A stretch of 64,000 nucleotides of DNA from NCBI GenBank assembly GCA_964017195.1, contig OZ024890.1:48982593-49046592 (forward strand), written 5' to 3'. This DNA is from Siderastrea radians. Its lineage: Eukaryota; Cnidaria; Anthozoa; Scleractinia; Rhizangiidae. Under the pieces are notes generated by a model. It ran no database searches and was not told the DNA's origin. It saw nothing but the letters and a program-made list of their open reading frames with translations. The translations under genes and the position numbers were made by a program. Below are positions 20,588-32,278 of this stretch, piece after piece; positions within the stretch are counted from its first letter, which is position 1, and each line of letters starts with the position of its first letter.

Positions 20588-20592
20588 CTGCT

Positions 20593-20895
20593 TGTATTGT
20601 TAAATATGAAATTCATTAAGCGCAAGATAATTACCGTAATTAAGGACGCAACATTCGAACATTAGTATAATGCGATGACATAACAAATGTAATTAACAGC
20701 TTTACGACTTGCAAGTCAGAGGAACTATGAAACGCCACTGGGTAAATATATTTCTTTGGTTTAAACTAACATTCGCTTTTCACATACTAACAATTCCCTG
20801 TAATTTAGATTTTGAACACTACACTCCATGCGATGGTTGTTAATAAAGGAGTTGTTTGAAACCGTGGATCAGATTAATCCTCTACTGGCAACACA
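20593..20895 (+). repeat. 5' LTR of the BEL/Pao element
   Basis: It starts TG and ends CA. It differs from the 3' LTR by three substitutions over 303 bases. The AATAAA at its 3' half (about 20,843) may serve as the poly(A) signal. The tRNA used as primer could not be identified from the bases after it. Confidence 0.93.
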
Positions 20896-20946
20896 TTCAA
20901 AATCCATGGTGGTCTGCTACAAAGCGACAACTGGATTACAATAAAG

Positions 20947-22148
20947 ATGTCTAAGGACACAGATGCAATCGAAAAGGCTAAAGCCAAGCGGACAACAGCT
21001 AAAGGACGATTTACAAGAAAGAGGAACTTCCTCATCAAGTCAAGAGCGATCAGGGAATTGAACCAGTTGAAACAAATTACGCAAAACTCGCTGAAGCGTA
21101 TGATGAATTAGAAGGTAAGCATGAAACATGTATTGACCTATTGCCGGATGAACAGTCTGAAGAAGCAGAAGCGTGGATGACAGAAGTCCAAGAAAAATTT
21201 AATGATGCGACTAATCGTAAAATCAAATATGTGGAACAAATCTTGTCAAAAGAAAGAACAACACGCGAGGACGCGGAGCGTCGAGAATACACTGACAAAG
21301 CACGAACAAGAAGGAACACAGCGCGCGCAGTTTTCGAAGCTTCGTACAAAAGTATTTCGCACGCGCTGCAATCGAAGGAAATTCCTAATTTTGCATTGAG
21401 AGATTTACAAACGCAAATAGAAGACGAATTTCAAGAATGCAAAAAATCAAACGCAGAACTGTTACAGTTATTATCGAGCGAATCAGCCGAAGCTGAAATG
21501 AATTGGATTGCCACAATCCAAACATTTTATCATGAAATAAATGAGAAAATAGTAGTAAGCTACACCAATGTAGAAGAAGCTAAGGGAACAAAACAGGAGT
21601 CTACCGCCTCAGCTCCTTTTCTAAAATTGGAAAAGGTGCGAATGCCTCAATTTGACGGAGAACTGCGCAAGTATCCGCAATTTAAAAGGGACTTCAAGAA
21701 GCAAGTCATGACTCAGACGCAAAAGAGTGACGCAGCATACATCCTACGCACCTGTCTTGAGGGGGAGCCAGCGAGACTGGTGAACAGCGTCGACGATGAC
21801 ATAGATGAAATGTGGCAACTTTTAGACGAGAAATATGGAGACCCAGCCAAAGTCGCAGATGTTATCATAGATGGAATAAAGCGATTTAGAATACTCAGAG
21901 AAGGAGAAGACAAACGCTTTATCGACTTTGTTACACTCGTAGAGGATGGTTATAGAGATCTTAAGAGACTTGGATTGGAAACAGAGATCACAACAACAAG
22001 TTCGGTCAGCGTAATAGAGAAAGCACTCCCGGCAGATATTAAAAGAAAATGGTCCGAACTGGTAAGCTCACGTGACAGCCCGGTTGATAAAAGAAACAAA
22101 TTTCCAAGTCTTCTCGACTTTCTGCAGAGTCAACTGAAGTGCTATTGA
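20947..22148 (+). pseudogene. BEL/Pao gag-like frame, frameshifted
   Basis: The likely start is the ATG at 20947 (MSKDTDAIEK), whose frame is open for about 50 codons before a stop near 21,110. The continuing gag sequence is in a different frame from about 21,040 and runs to 22,148. It is charged and helical and includes MPQFDGELRKYPQFKRDF and a downstream EKYGDPAKVADVIIDGIKRF segment, both typical of the gag-like region of Pao elements, which assembles the particle around the RNA. A further one-base shift near 22,140 separates it from the zinc-knuckle segment. It is probably inactive. Confidence 0.75.
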
Positions 22149-22575
22149 ATACGAGAGTGCTACACTCAGAGCAACTTCTAACAATCCAGCACACTACGCG
22201 GGAAGTATGACAGAAGAAAAGGAGGAAAACTACAAAGAACCCAAACCAAAATACCTGATTCACGAGAAGGGTAGGCACTGGACCTCTAATTGCCGACTTT
22301 ATCAAGCAAAGACGATTGATGAAAAGAAGAATTTTCTCAAAGAAAAACGAGCATGCTGGTCCTGTCTTAAGCCTGGCCACCGGCAGCGTATCTGTAGAAT
22401 GAGAAGAGTTTGCGGAGTAAATGGCTGCACAAGAAAACACCATCCATCAATACATGAAAACAATGAAAATTTACCTCAGCAAGCTACTGCTTCAGCCGCA
22501 AATAATGAAAATACACTTCAGCAGGCTACTGCTTCAGCAAATGTTTGTAACAACTCAAGCATTAAAATGAAATAG
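22149..22575 (+). pseudogene. BEL/Pao zinc-knuckle segment
   Basis: This frame encodes a CCHC knuckle, CWSCLKPGHRQRIC (C-x2-C-x4-H-x4-C), expected to bind the element RNA. After a second Cys/His cluster (CGVNGCTRKHH) comes a Gln/Ala repeat: two copies of QQATASA separated by an Asn-rich stretch. The frame then ends at a TAG where the protease should begin. It lies one frame away from the gag segment upstream. Confidence 0.75.
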
Positions 22576-22579
22576 CACG

Positions 22580-24986
22580 ACCCATTGGTTCAGTTGATGT
22601 ATTAATTGGATATGAGTACGCTGCTTATCACCCTGAAAGAGAGCAGAATGTTGGTCACCTCATGCTACTGAAAAATCGCTTTGGGAGATGTGTTGGAGGA
22701 ACGCATCCACTACTTAAAGAAGTGTACATGACTCATAATCTTGGAAACGCGAGAGTCAACACGATTGTAGGCAAAGTCAACATAGAAGATTTTTACAATA
22801 TCGAGGCCCTTGGTGTACAGTGCAAACCGAAGTGTGGGGGGTGCAAGTGTGGAAAATGCTCCTTGGGCGCCAAAGATTATACCATAAAAGAAGAACGTGA
22901 ACTGGAATTAATCGAACGCAATTTAACTTTCAACAGTGACGACAGCACATGGACTGTTGAATATCCTTGGATAAAGGACCCCAACGATCTTCCTAACAAC
23001 CGAAAAGTAGCGATGGCAAAATTAGCTGCTACCGAGCGACGACTGAGAAAAAACGCAGATCACGCGAGAGTGTATGACGAACAGATAAAGGACATGCTGA
23101 CAAGAAATGTGGCAAGGAAACTCTCAAAAGAAGAATTGACAAACTACAAAGGTCCTACGCATTACATTGCTCATCACGAAGTACTCAAGCCAGAATCTAA
23201 ATCAACTCCTGTCCGTATAGTTTTCAACAGCAGCGCGAACTATATGGGACACGTCTTAAACGAGTATTGGGCAAAGGGTCCCGACTTGCTCAACAACTTG
23301 TTAGGAATCCTGATACGTTTCCGCGAAAACAAAGTTGCTTTTATCGGAGACATTAAGAAGATGTACCACACCGTGAAAACGTCGGAATTAGACCAACATA
23401 CTCACCGATTTCTATGGCGTAACATGGATGGCACGAGAGAACCAGACACATATATAATACAACGAGTCTCATTTGGAGATAAACCGTCCGGCACGATCGC
23501 CACTATAGCACTGAGAAAAACGGCAGAGATGATACGTAATGAATATCCAGAAGCAGCAGACATAATCCAAAACAACACTTACATGGACGATATAATCGAA
23601 AGTAAAGATAACATTACAATAGCCCATGAGCTCAGCCAAGACATAGAGAAAGCTATCATCAAAGGAGGATTTCACGTCAAAGAGTGGATATTCTCGGGAG
23701 ATATAAGCAAGCAAGAAAAAACAATAATGGTACAGAAGCCACATACGTCAACAGAAAAAATACTTGGGATCAAATGGAGTCCGTGCGAAGATCAGCTATA
23801 TTTTGAAGTCAAGATAAAATTCTCATCGAAACGAAAGACAACTGCTTTACAAACAAACAACACAGCCACTGAAATCCCTCCTCAACAACTCACAAAGAGG
23901 ATGATTCTCTCACAGATCAATAGTGTATACGATCCTCTTGGACTGGCCGGTCCGTTCACTGTGAGAGCGAAAATTCTAATGCGGCACCTGTGGGGGAGTG
24001 ATCAGAAACTAGACTGGGATGATCCCATTCCTGAAGAGAATAGAGAGAACTGGGTCACTTTCTTTAAAGATTTACAAGATATGGATCAAATACGATTCAT
24101 GAGATGTATGAAGCCATCAGATGCAATTGGGGAACCTATTCTCATAGTTTTTAGTGATGCATCTCAAGACGCATATGCTGCATGCGCATATGTACGATGG
24201 GAACTACAAAATGGTCAATTTGAAAGTAACCTGATTTTATCTAAGAATCGCCTGGCACCAATCAAAAAATTATCTATAGATCGTATCGAACTATGTGGAG
24301 CAGTATTGAACAAACGCCTCAAGACCTTCATAGAGAAAGAATGTAGGTACCGATTTCAAAGAACTTATCACATAGTTGACTCACAAATCGTACATGCTAT
24401 GATACAAAAGAATTCCTACGGATTTAACACATTCGCTGCCACAAGAATAGGAGAAATACAAGAAGGAACAAACCCAACTGACTGGTACTGGGTAGAGAGC
24501 GAACATAACATCGCTGATTGTCTCACAAGAGGCAAGAAGCCTAGCGATATCGGGCTCGAAAGCATATGGCAGAAAGGACCCGAATTCCTAAAACAACCAG
24601 AAAACGAGTGGCCAATAACTCGCAATTATTTAGAACCACAACTACCAGAACGAGTCAAGACGGCGATGGCTACAAATATCGAAAGATTTGAAGATACCCT
24701 TGCAGGAAGAATTGACATCACCAAGTACTCGGATTATAACAAGCTATTAAGAGTGACTGCAATTAAAATTTACGACAGAAACCCCAAAGCATCACTAAAA
24801 AACGCGACAAGCGATCTCATCCCGCTTGATATAGAAAAGGCTGAATTATTCTGGATCCGCGAAGCTCAACAGAACATGGGGAAGGATATCCAAAACGGAA
24901 AATACAAACGATTATGCCCCAAGATGCGTGAAGATGGTGTATATGTAATCAGAGGGCGTAGCGAATTATGGATGGAGATGAGCTAA
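22580..24986 (+). pseudogene. BEL/Pao pol fragment: protease remnant, reverse transcriptase and RNase H
   Basis: The open frame begins inside the C-terminal end of the protease (a VDVLIGYEYAAYH stretch just before 22,662). The catalytic Asp motif of the protease is not present upstream. Next is a Cys-rich stretch (CKPKCGGCKCGKC). Reverse transcriptase follows, with the first catalytic Asp in AFIGDIKKMY and the active-site YMDD at about residue 307. RNase H has an Asp in IVFSDAS. The frame stops at TAA 24984-24986, before the integrase, which sits in another frame. This part copies RNA into DNA in an active element; here it is cut off from both protease and integrase. Confidence 0.85.
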
Positions 24987-25002
24987 AACAAGCTAGAGAG
25001 AA

Positions 25003-26196
25003 GTGATACTCCTACCATATGATCACCCATTCTCACGTCTATTTATAGAACATAAACATAGAATAGGGCATCATGGCGTTTTAATTACAGCCAGCAAAGT
25101 ACGCACCAGATACTGGATTCCAAAACTCTTGAAACTTGTGAAATCAATCAAGTCAAAATGCGTCATTTGTAGAAAACTTGATAAAAGGGTCAGTGAACAA
25201 GTTATGGGCAACCTTCCAACTGATAGGCTCAAACCAGCCCCACCTTGGTACAGTACGGGTATCGATCTATTTGGACCCTACAGAATTCGAGATGAAGTAA
25301 AGAAAAGAACAACATCTAAGGCGTATGGAGTGATATTTAATTGTTTAGGAACAAGAGCCGTCTACTTAGATATAGCGGCAGACTATAGTACAGACAAATT
25401 TTTAATGGTACTTCGACGATTCGTGTCGCTACATGGTTACCCATCTAAGCTATTATCCGATAATGGTACTCAACTGGTTGCAGCGAATAAAGAACTCTCA
25501 AATATTTCAAAGAAATGGGATTGGAAACATCTAAAATGTTTTGGCGTAACTGAAGGATTTGAGTGGATCTTCACATCTGCTGACGCACCCTGGCAAAACG
25601 GAATTACGGAAGCTCTTATTAGATCTGTAAAACGAGCAATTAATGCTTCCATCGGCGATAGTATTTTAACATTCTCAGAATTACAAACCGTACTTTACGA
25701 AGTCGCCAATCTACTTAATGAAAGGCCAATAGGGAGACACCCTACGTCACCTGATGACGGTAATTATCTTTGCCCGAATGATCTATTACTTGGCAGAGCC
25801 ACGTCACGAGTGCCAAGTGGCCCCTTTGGCGAGAAAGCGAGTAACAGACAACGGTTCGCATTTGTTCAAACAATAATCTCTACCTTTTGGAAGAAGTGGA
25901 CGAGAGACTATTTCCCAAGTCTGCTTATAAGACAGAAATGGCATACGTCCCATAGAAACATGAAGACAGGAGATATTGTCTTAATCCAAGATTCCAATTT
26001 AATCAGAGGACAATGGAAACTCGGTAAAGTCTCAAATACACATCCAGGAACGGATGGAAAAGTACGCAAAGTCGACGTACAATATAAAAACCTCAATGCA
26101 GATGAACCTACTACGAAATATAAAGGCAAAGGCTATATTACTGTACAAAGACCTGTACAACGACTGATATTACTTCTACCCATTGATGAACAATGA
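25003..26196 (+). pseudogene. BEL/Pao integrase fragment
   Basis: A 397-codon frame, open from a GTG and not an independent gene. It carries an HHCC zinc-binding region (histidines in EHKHRIGHHGV and cysteines in CVICRK) and a DDE core with Asp in GIDLFGPY, Asp in LSDNGTQ and Glu in NGITEALIRS. The C-terminal domain includes GDIVLIQDSNLIRGQWKLGKV. These match the integrase of BEL/Pao elements, which inserts the DNA copy. It is separated from the RNase H part by small indels around 24,984-25,003. Confidence 0.87.
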
Positions 26197-26240
26197 GTGA
26201 ACTCTCAATTTACTTAAATGTACTTACTAAACCTCATTAC

Positions 26241-26251
26241 AGACAGGGGAG
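26241..26251 (+). other. Probable polypurine tract
   Basis: AGACAGGGGAG lies directly against the 3' LTR, the expected place and composition for the plus-strand primer of an LTR retrotransposon. Confidence 0.6.
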
Positions 26252-26554
26252 TGTATTGTTAAATATGAAATTCATTAAGCGCAAGATAATTACAGTAATT
26301 AAGGACGCAACATTCGAACATTAGTATAATGCGATGACATAACAAATGTAATTAACAGCTTTACGACTTGCAAGTCAGAGGAACTATGAAACGCCACTGG
26401 GTAAATATATTTCTTTGGTTTAAACTAACATTCGCTTTTCACATACTAACAATTCCCTGTAATTTAGATTTTGAACGCTACACTCCATGCGATGGTTTTT
26501 AATAAAGGAGTTGTTTGAAACCGTGGATCAGATTAATCCTCTACTGGCAACACA
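26252..26554 (+). repeat. 3' LTR of the BEL/Pao element
   Basis: 303 bases, the same length as the 5' LTR, with three substitutions between them. It is followed directly by CTGCT, the repeated target site. Confidence 0.93.
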
Positions 26555-26559
26555 CTGCT

Positions 26560-28384
26560 TAAAGCAAGAAATTCTGGCTATTCCCCAAATGCTGAATTTG
26601 GCATATAAGCTTAAATTTATTTGTGTAGCATTATTAACAGTGTTGTAAACATTTCCAACTCGATTATTGATTAGCTGGGCTTTTCTTGACTGCTTGCAAA
26701 ATGTTTCTATATGTCTGACGTGTTACGAATGTTTGTTATATCAAGTAATGTTCAAAAGCTCTACAGAGTCTTGACTTTTAAACAAAACTTTGAGTTATAG
26801 TTTTGGCATGTTTTGATGACAAACAGCAAATTAAAAGTTCTAATAAGGTAAGTCTTATAACTTTTATTTCAGCTTATGTTTTGATGACTTTTGGGAAAAT
26901 ACACTTAAGATAATAAAGTTGAAAGAAGGTGGATTTAATTTTGTAGATATCTCATTCTCTACTTTTACTGATAAGTTATAATTAAATCATTCCGTAATTT
27001 GCAGGGTTAAGAATTAACTCCAGTGATTGGTTACTGTTCGGTTAGTATCCTCGAATTCTTAGAGGCCCAGGCCAAAATAAAGTGGCATTCAATTTCATCT
27101 AGTCTAAAAATCATATTTACTTGAATAAATCCCTCCCAACCCAGGTGGGGAGTAAGTTTTTTATCGAGGGATTTTGCCAGTAGAACTGTGTGTAAGTCAG
27201 GAGTCATATGTCAACAAAAACAAGATGGTGTCTTGATATATCGTGAGTTGATCTAAATACTCCTTAATCGCTTTGAATTTCTCCGAGAACTAAAAATTTA
27301 ATACAGTTAATGAACTTAGAGTTGAGGAAGGGAAAGAAAATAAAGGTACCCCAATGAAAGTACATTTGATTTTATTTTGTATTGCACAGTAACTACATTG
27401 TAACATTTTTTAATTGTAGTCGCCCATCTGGCGATCAGGCCTCAACTTCTAGTGGCCTCTTTAGTCTTAAATCGCCACTGACATTTGGGCAACTGCCAAT
27501 TCTTAACCATGAATTTGTTGTTAATTCACTGATCCTTTTTCATCGGTTCCAGGCCTCCATGTATATATGTCAGCAGTGATCGGTGATGCAGCTTTGTCTT
27601 ACAGTGAAGGTACGTGGAAGATACCAGTCACATAATTATCCCAGCTTACGTATCTAACTGTTCAGTAAATTGAAATGAAATATAAGCCTTGATCTGCTGG
27701 TTAATTTGGTTTCAGTAGTTGAACACAATTAAACCAAAAATATTCAAACAGCTGTGTTTGATTCTCAAATATACCAGATGTTCAATCCATCTGCCTTTAA
27801 GTGTGTGAGAACAAGCACAAATATCTGTAATGTGGAATTTGACCATGATCTGTTTTTTCACGTTGTCATGTGAAGACATAAAAGACTGAGTGACTAAATC
27901 AGCGTTTTTGGCAAAAGGAAATTTGGCAATCCTATTTATATTCACAAAGGAAAATAAAAATCGAACCAAGGATAAAATTGACCCACCGACACTTACACTT
28001 ACACTTACAAGTTATAAAATCCATTTTTCATTTGTGATGTGAGGTTTATTCTGGCAGTTGTACTATGTTTCCACAATACTGGTTGTCTTGTATGGGTTTC
28101 CACACCAGAATGAGAATTTGATCTGGTACCACTACTCGGGTGAACTCACACACCAGATGTAATCACGTAAACAGGTACATAGAAACGAGAGGGAACCGTA
28201 ATGACCTTGTACCAGAATGAATGTCATACTAGTGTCATGTAAACACCCCGTTAATGACTAAAGTTGAGCAGCTCTCAAGGGTGTTGAACAACATGCTCGG
28301 AGGCCAAGGAGCAGTGAGGCCCTGGTTTCATGAAAGCAGTGCAAACTCAGACCAGTATGCGGTTTTGTTTACATGAGACCATCA
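26560..28384. other. No gene recognised
   Basis: The open frame near 27,382-27,579 follows a TTTAATTGTAG that could be a splice acceptor, but it has no recognisable domain. A short ACTTAC tandem run is at about 27,988-28,006. Nothing else is supported. Confidence 0.35.
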
Positions 28385-28670
28385 GCTATAGGAAACATGG
28401 ATTTTGAGTTCTCAACGAACGTTGTTTCAAGCAAACAGCGATGAAATATGTCGACTATTCAATAAAACTATCACCTTACCGTCAGTTCTGCTTTCCCTTG
28501 TCTTTGATTTCTACTTTATCTTCTGCAAATATCCCTGTTTCTCCCTGATTCTTCGGTGAGTTCGAGATGCTTACTTTTACCGCCCGCCATTTTGAAAAAC
28601 CACTCATTCCCAGTTCTTTTCATTCCCAGTTCTACGCAGCCAACTAGAAAACCTCCTAAAGCCGCCCTAA
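28385..28670 (+). repeat. Left arm of a long inverted repeat
   Basis: About 286 bases from AGCTATAGGAAAC to GCCGCCCTAAA match the reverse complement of 31,995-32,278 with about 16 differences (roughly 94 percent identity). A further 23-base block just inside (28,676-28,698) matches the reverse complement of 31,696-31,718, so the right arm carries about 275 extra bases. Confidence 0.85.
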
Positions 28671-28699
28671 ATCGACAGGGCTGAAAAACGACTGCGCAT

Positions 28700-31690
28700 G
28701 CTCGAGATCAGTATGTCAAAATCGTTCGATCGGCCGTTTGTTTGGCGCCATGCGAGCTTGATTTCTCGGTCGATTTAGGCGTCGTGTCACTCGAGAAGAT
28801 GGAACTTGGGATGCGATTTAAAGGTACTTCTGTGGTGGAGATTTTTTCAGACAAACTGGGAACTTGTCTATCTACTGGTTGGCTGTTTTAAAAGTCGTGG
28901 AAACCCAGCGAATTCTTGAGATCATCGGCTGCAGCACTACGGTGAGTGAGTCCTCAGATTAAATTTAGCATTGCACTTTATAGCTATACCTTACCAAACT
29001 TTTGTGCAACACTCCTAGAGTTAGGTTTGTTTTAGACAATAAGTTCCAATAAGTTTAGGTTAGCAATCTATTTCCAAAAACAAAACTTTGCGATCATACT
29101 TGCGAAACAGATATTTGGCTCCCAAACGAGAAATGAAACCCACAAGTGAATAAAGGATTCTGTCGGAGCGTTCGTAAGCATTCCTCTCAACAGAATTATT
29201 TCCTAGGTTATTAATAAAGCGAATTATTTGTCTTTTTTGTCTACAAAGTGTTTGCCTCTCGTGTGAGACAATAGACTCGGACAGTGTGTACGGGGTAGCG
29301 ACAGTATTCAGTTACAAATTCATGCAGCTAAGCGTTGGCCAGATGAGCGGAGATTGTCGTTCTCTCTTCTAAAACTGTTGTCAAACATGTAGTGTCACAT
29401 ACCCATAACAATTATATGTGGAAGGAAAATGGCAGCTGACTGCCAGATAAGATTATTTATATCAACTGTAACAGAATCAGTAATTTTACCATTTCTTGAT
29501 TATGACCTTTGATCATATAAATTGGAACATAATTTATTGTTGGTAATTCCTTTACCTAATTATTTTATTTCTGATCATGATTGGGCTTGTGCACAAAAAT
29601 GTTTATCTTGTGTAGTTTTTTCTGCTACTACATTGCCCTATAGTTTTTCCCTATAGTTTTACAAAACTCGTGAAAGCTTATGGTAAATGTTTATTTTTCA
29701 GTGACCCATATTCCAAGGAAAATGCTTTAGTGCTGGGGAGTGGTTCTAGCAAACATGAGGATCATGATATGATACAGGATCTTGGTTTTTTTTATTTGTG
29801 AGAAATAACCAGCAGGCCCTGCAGAAGGGGAAGTATAAGAAGAACTTAGGACTAAGTCAACAGAGGCCATCAAGAGTGAAATGGGGACAGTGGAAGGTGT
29901 TGTCGCAGTGATTCTCCCACAGCCCCACCAGCTGCACTGCCCACCACACCTAAAGCTAAAACTCAAGATGATCCATACACAGCAAACATTTTCCTCACTG
30001 TGACTGATTTCTGGACATTTCCATGTTGTATAGGTGTTTGATATAAGGGTAGGACTTCCTTGAAATCCCAGAGGTAGTGTTATACCACTGGTTCTGAGTA
30101 CATCACCCTGTTTTTTCCATGTGCTGGATTTAGGGCTCACATGACTGGTGGTGGATGCTTCTTTTAAATAAAAATCCGTGCATTTCCCACTTGTGAATAG
30201 TTTTTATTTGTATCTTGGGTTTGACAGGCCCATACATCCTGAGATCAGCTTTGCAATAATCCAGTTTTTTTTTTCAAACAAATATTGTGCACTTGAAGGG
30301 TCAAGTCAGGGACTTTATTGCCATAATTATGTCAGTTTTCAGAATATTTCATTCATTTTTTTAGAGATGATCTGCAATATATTATAAACTACAACTTTTC
30401 TTTTAACAGTTTTCAGTTTCCTGTAAAGAAAGACATTTGCTGGTAATTTATGCCATAAGAGTGTGTGTTGCATGGCACTTTAATTACCATTTAAAATTAG
30501 TTAATAAAAGCAATTGAAAATGAACCAACATATTCTTGATGTTCATTTATTTAGCTGTAAAGTGACTCATTGGATGGCAAAATCAATGGCATGAAAAGCA
30601 AAGGACTACCATCAAGTAATGAAAACATCCCAAAAGTAATTATTTTGAAGGAAGTCACCAAAGGGTGAACTATTGTCCTGAGTGTGGTGCTGTGTCCTAA
30701 CATCTGACCTATGGACAACCCCCTCAAGGATATGGCACAACTAGCTGCATAGAGTCCACTTTCCTTTTGTAACGCAGTCCTTGTAATGTAGTCTGTCAAG
30801 AAGATTAGAAAATTTGTTTCCAGTGTTCCATCACCCATGAACTTTACCTGAATTAAAAACCCATCTTCCAGTTAAATTAAATCAAAATATGACACCTAAA
30901 ATAGTGCTCAATTTTGTGAAACAGAGGTAAATGACTGTCCTGGTTGCTCTTTTCTTTTGCTGGAAAAGTTTTGACTACCCGTAATATAAGCAAGGAGGTC
31001 CTTCAAGAGTCCAGGGCTGTTTTATCAGTAAACTGCTTCATTGCTTTTCGATGTAATATTCTTTTCTGGAGCGGTTGTCTGGTGTCTGTACAGGGCTTAA
31101 AATGCTGTCAACTCCAGTGAAATGATGATTCTCTTTTCCTTTTCCGTGGCTGTTCAAAATCTTAAAAAGGCGGACTGGAAATTACAGGAATGTCTGAAAT
31201 TGTTTTGATTGTCTTTCAGCAAAGGACTCAACCAGCGACTGTCCTGACGCTCGATCGATCGGCGATGTTTTAGACAAGCTAAGTCTCCGGAGGCACAGTG
31301 CGCCTGAGGGCCTAATACACCCAAAACAGGACTCTTAGGCATTTCTGGTTTTCCCAGCAAACCAATAGTTTGCGAAAACAGATGAAAAAGTGGTCAGAAA
31401 AAGCCAAAACAATACCGTAAACAGTACCCTATAATCCAGCCGGCTCGCAACTTTCCGACTATGTCACGCGAAAGGTCGTTTTTCCGTGCGAGAACAATTT
31501 TTGTATAATTTGTACACCCTCTAAATTTTTGGAAAAATAATGTTCCTCTTCAAAAATTTAAACGAAATTATTATCTTTTTAACGGTGTCCTTATTTTTTC
31601 ATTTTAAACTCGAGCTGTTTTTTTCCCGCTAAGAGGCCTCCATTTTGAATGAGCCCGCGCCTGAGCCCACAATCGTTACCGCAGGACATT
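28700..31690. other. Spacer inside the long inverted repeat, no gene recognised
   Basis: About 3 kb with short open frames on both strands (for example minus 29,727-30,140 and minus 30,551-30,838), none with a domain I know. It could be a decayed transposon body between its inverted ends. I found no transposase signature. Confidence 0.35.
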
Positions 31691-31994
31691 GACTTGCGCA
31701 GTCGTTTTTCAGCCCTGTTCCCTAAATCCCAATGGGTAGGCTATCTTTTCCAGGCTATGGTTCCAGGCTCGTAAGAACATTGCACGACGGACTTCCATAT
31801 ATGGAAGGACGTCGGGCAACGGATTAAAAGTTACAATTCAAATTACGTTCTGTTGGGGGACTGGAAAGAGCTTTTTGCTCTTACCAGCTGAGGGCGAATT
31901 TGAAAAACAATAGCGATTGTCTTTTTGGCCCTACGATTGGCCAAAGGCACAAATCTCCTAGCAACGGCCCAAGTGCTTCCTCCCCAGTGGCTTT

Positions 31995-32278
31995 TAGGGC
32001 GGCTTTCGGAGGTTTTCTAGTTGGCTGCATAGAACTGGGAATGAAAAGAAGTGGGAATGAGTGGTTTTTCAAAATGGCAGGCGGTAAAAGTAAGCACATC
32101 GAACTCACCGAGGAGTCAGGGAGAAACAGGGATATTTGCAGAAGATAAAGCAGAAATCAAAGACAAGGGACAGCAGAACTGACGGTAATGTGATAGTTTT
32201 ATTGAATCGTCGAAATATTTCATCGCTGTCTGCTTGAAACAACGTTCGATGAGAACTCAAAATCCACGTTTCCTATAG
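31995..32278 (-). repeat. Right arm of a long inverted repeat
   Basis: Inverted partner of the arm at 28,385-28,670, about 94 percent identical. It contains a 249-base open frame, which I regard as chance. Confidence 0.85.

Larger units (their letters stand above)
20593..26554 (+). mobile_element. BEL/Pao LTR retrotransposon, young but defective
   Basis: Two 303-base LTRs (TGTATTG...CAACACA) enclose gag-like and pol-like frames on the plus strand. The 5-bp target site CTGCT is repeated exactly at 20588-20592 and 26555-26559. The domain order is gag, CCHC zinc knuckle, end of protease, reverse transcriptase, RNase H and integrase, with integrase after RNase H as in BEL/Pao. The LTRs differ at only three positions, so insertion was recent. 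Even so, the interior has at least four reading-frame breaks and lacks the catalytic part of the protease, so this copy cannot be autonomous. Confidence 0.95.

Noticed and set aside
29727..30140. 137-codon minus-strand frame inside the long inverted repeat
   Set aside because: No domain, no splice context and no similarity I recognise. It could be chance or a scrap of a transposon, so it is not listed as a gene.
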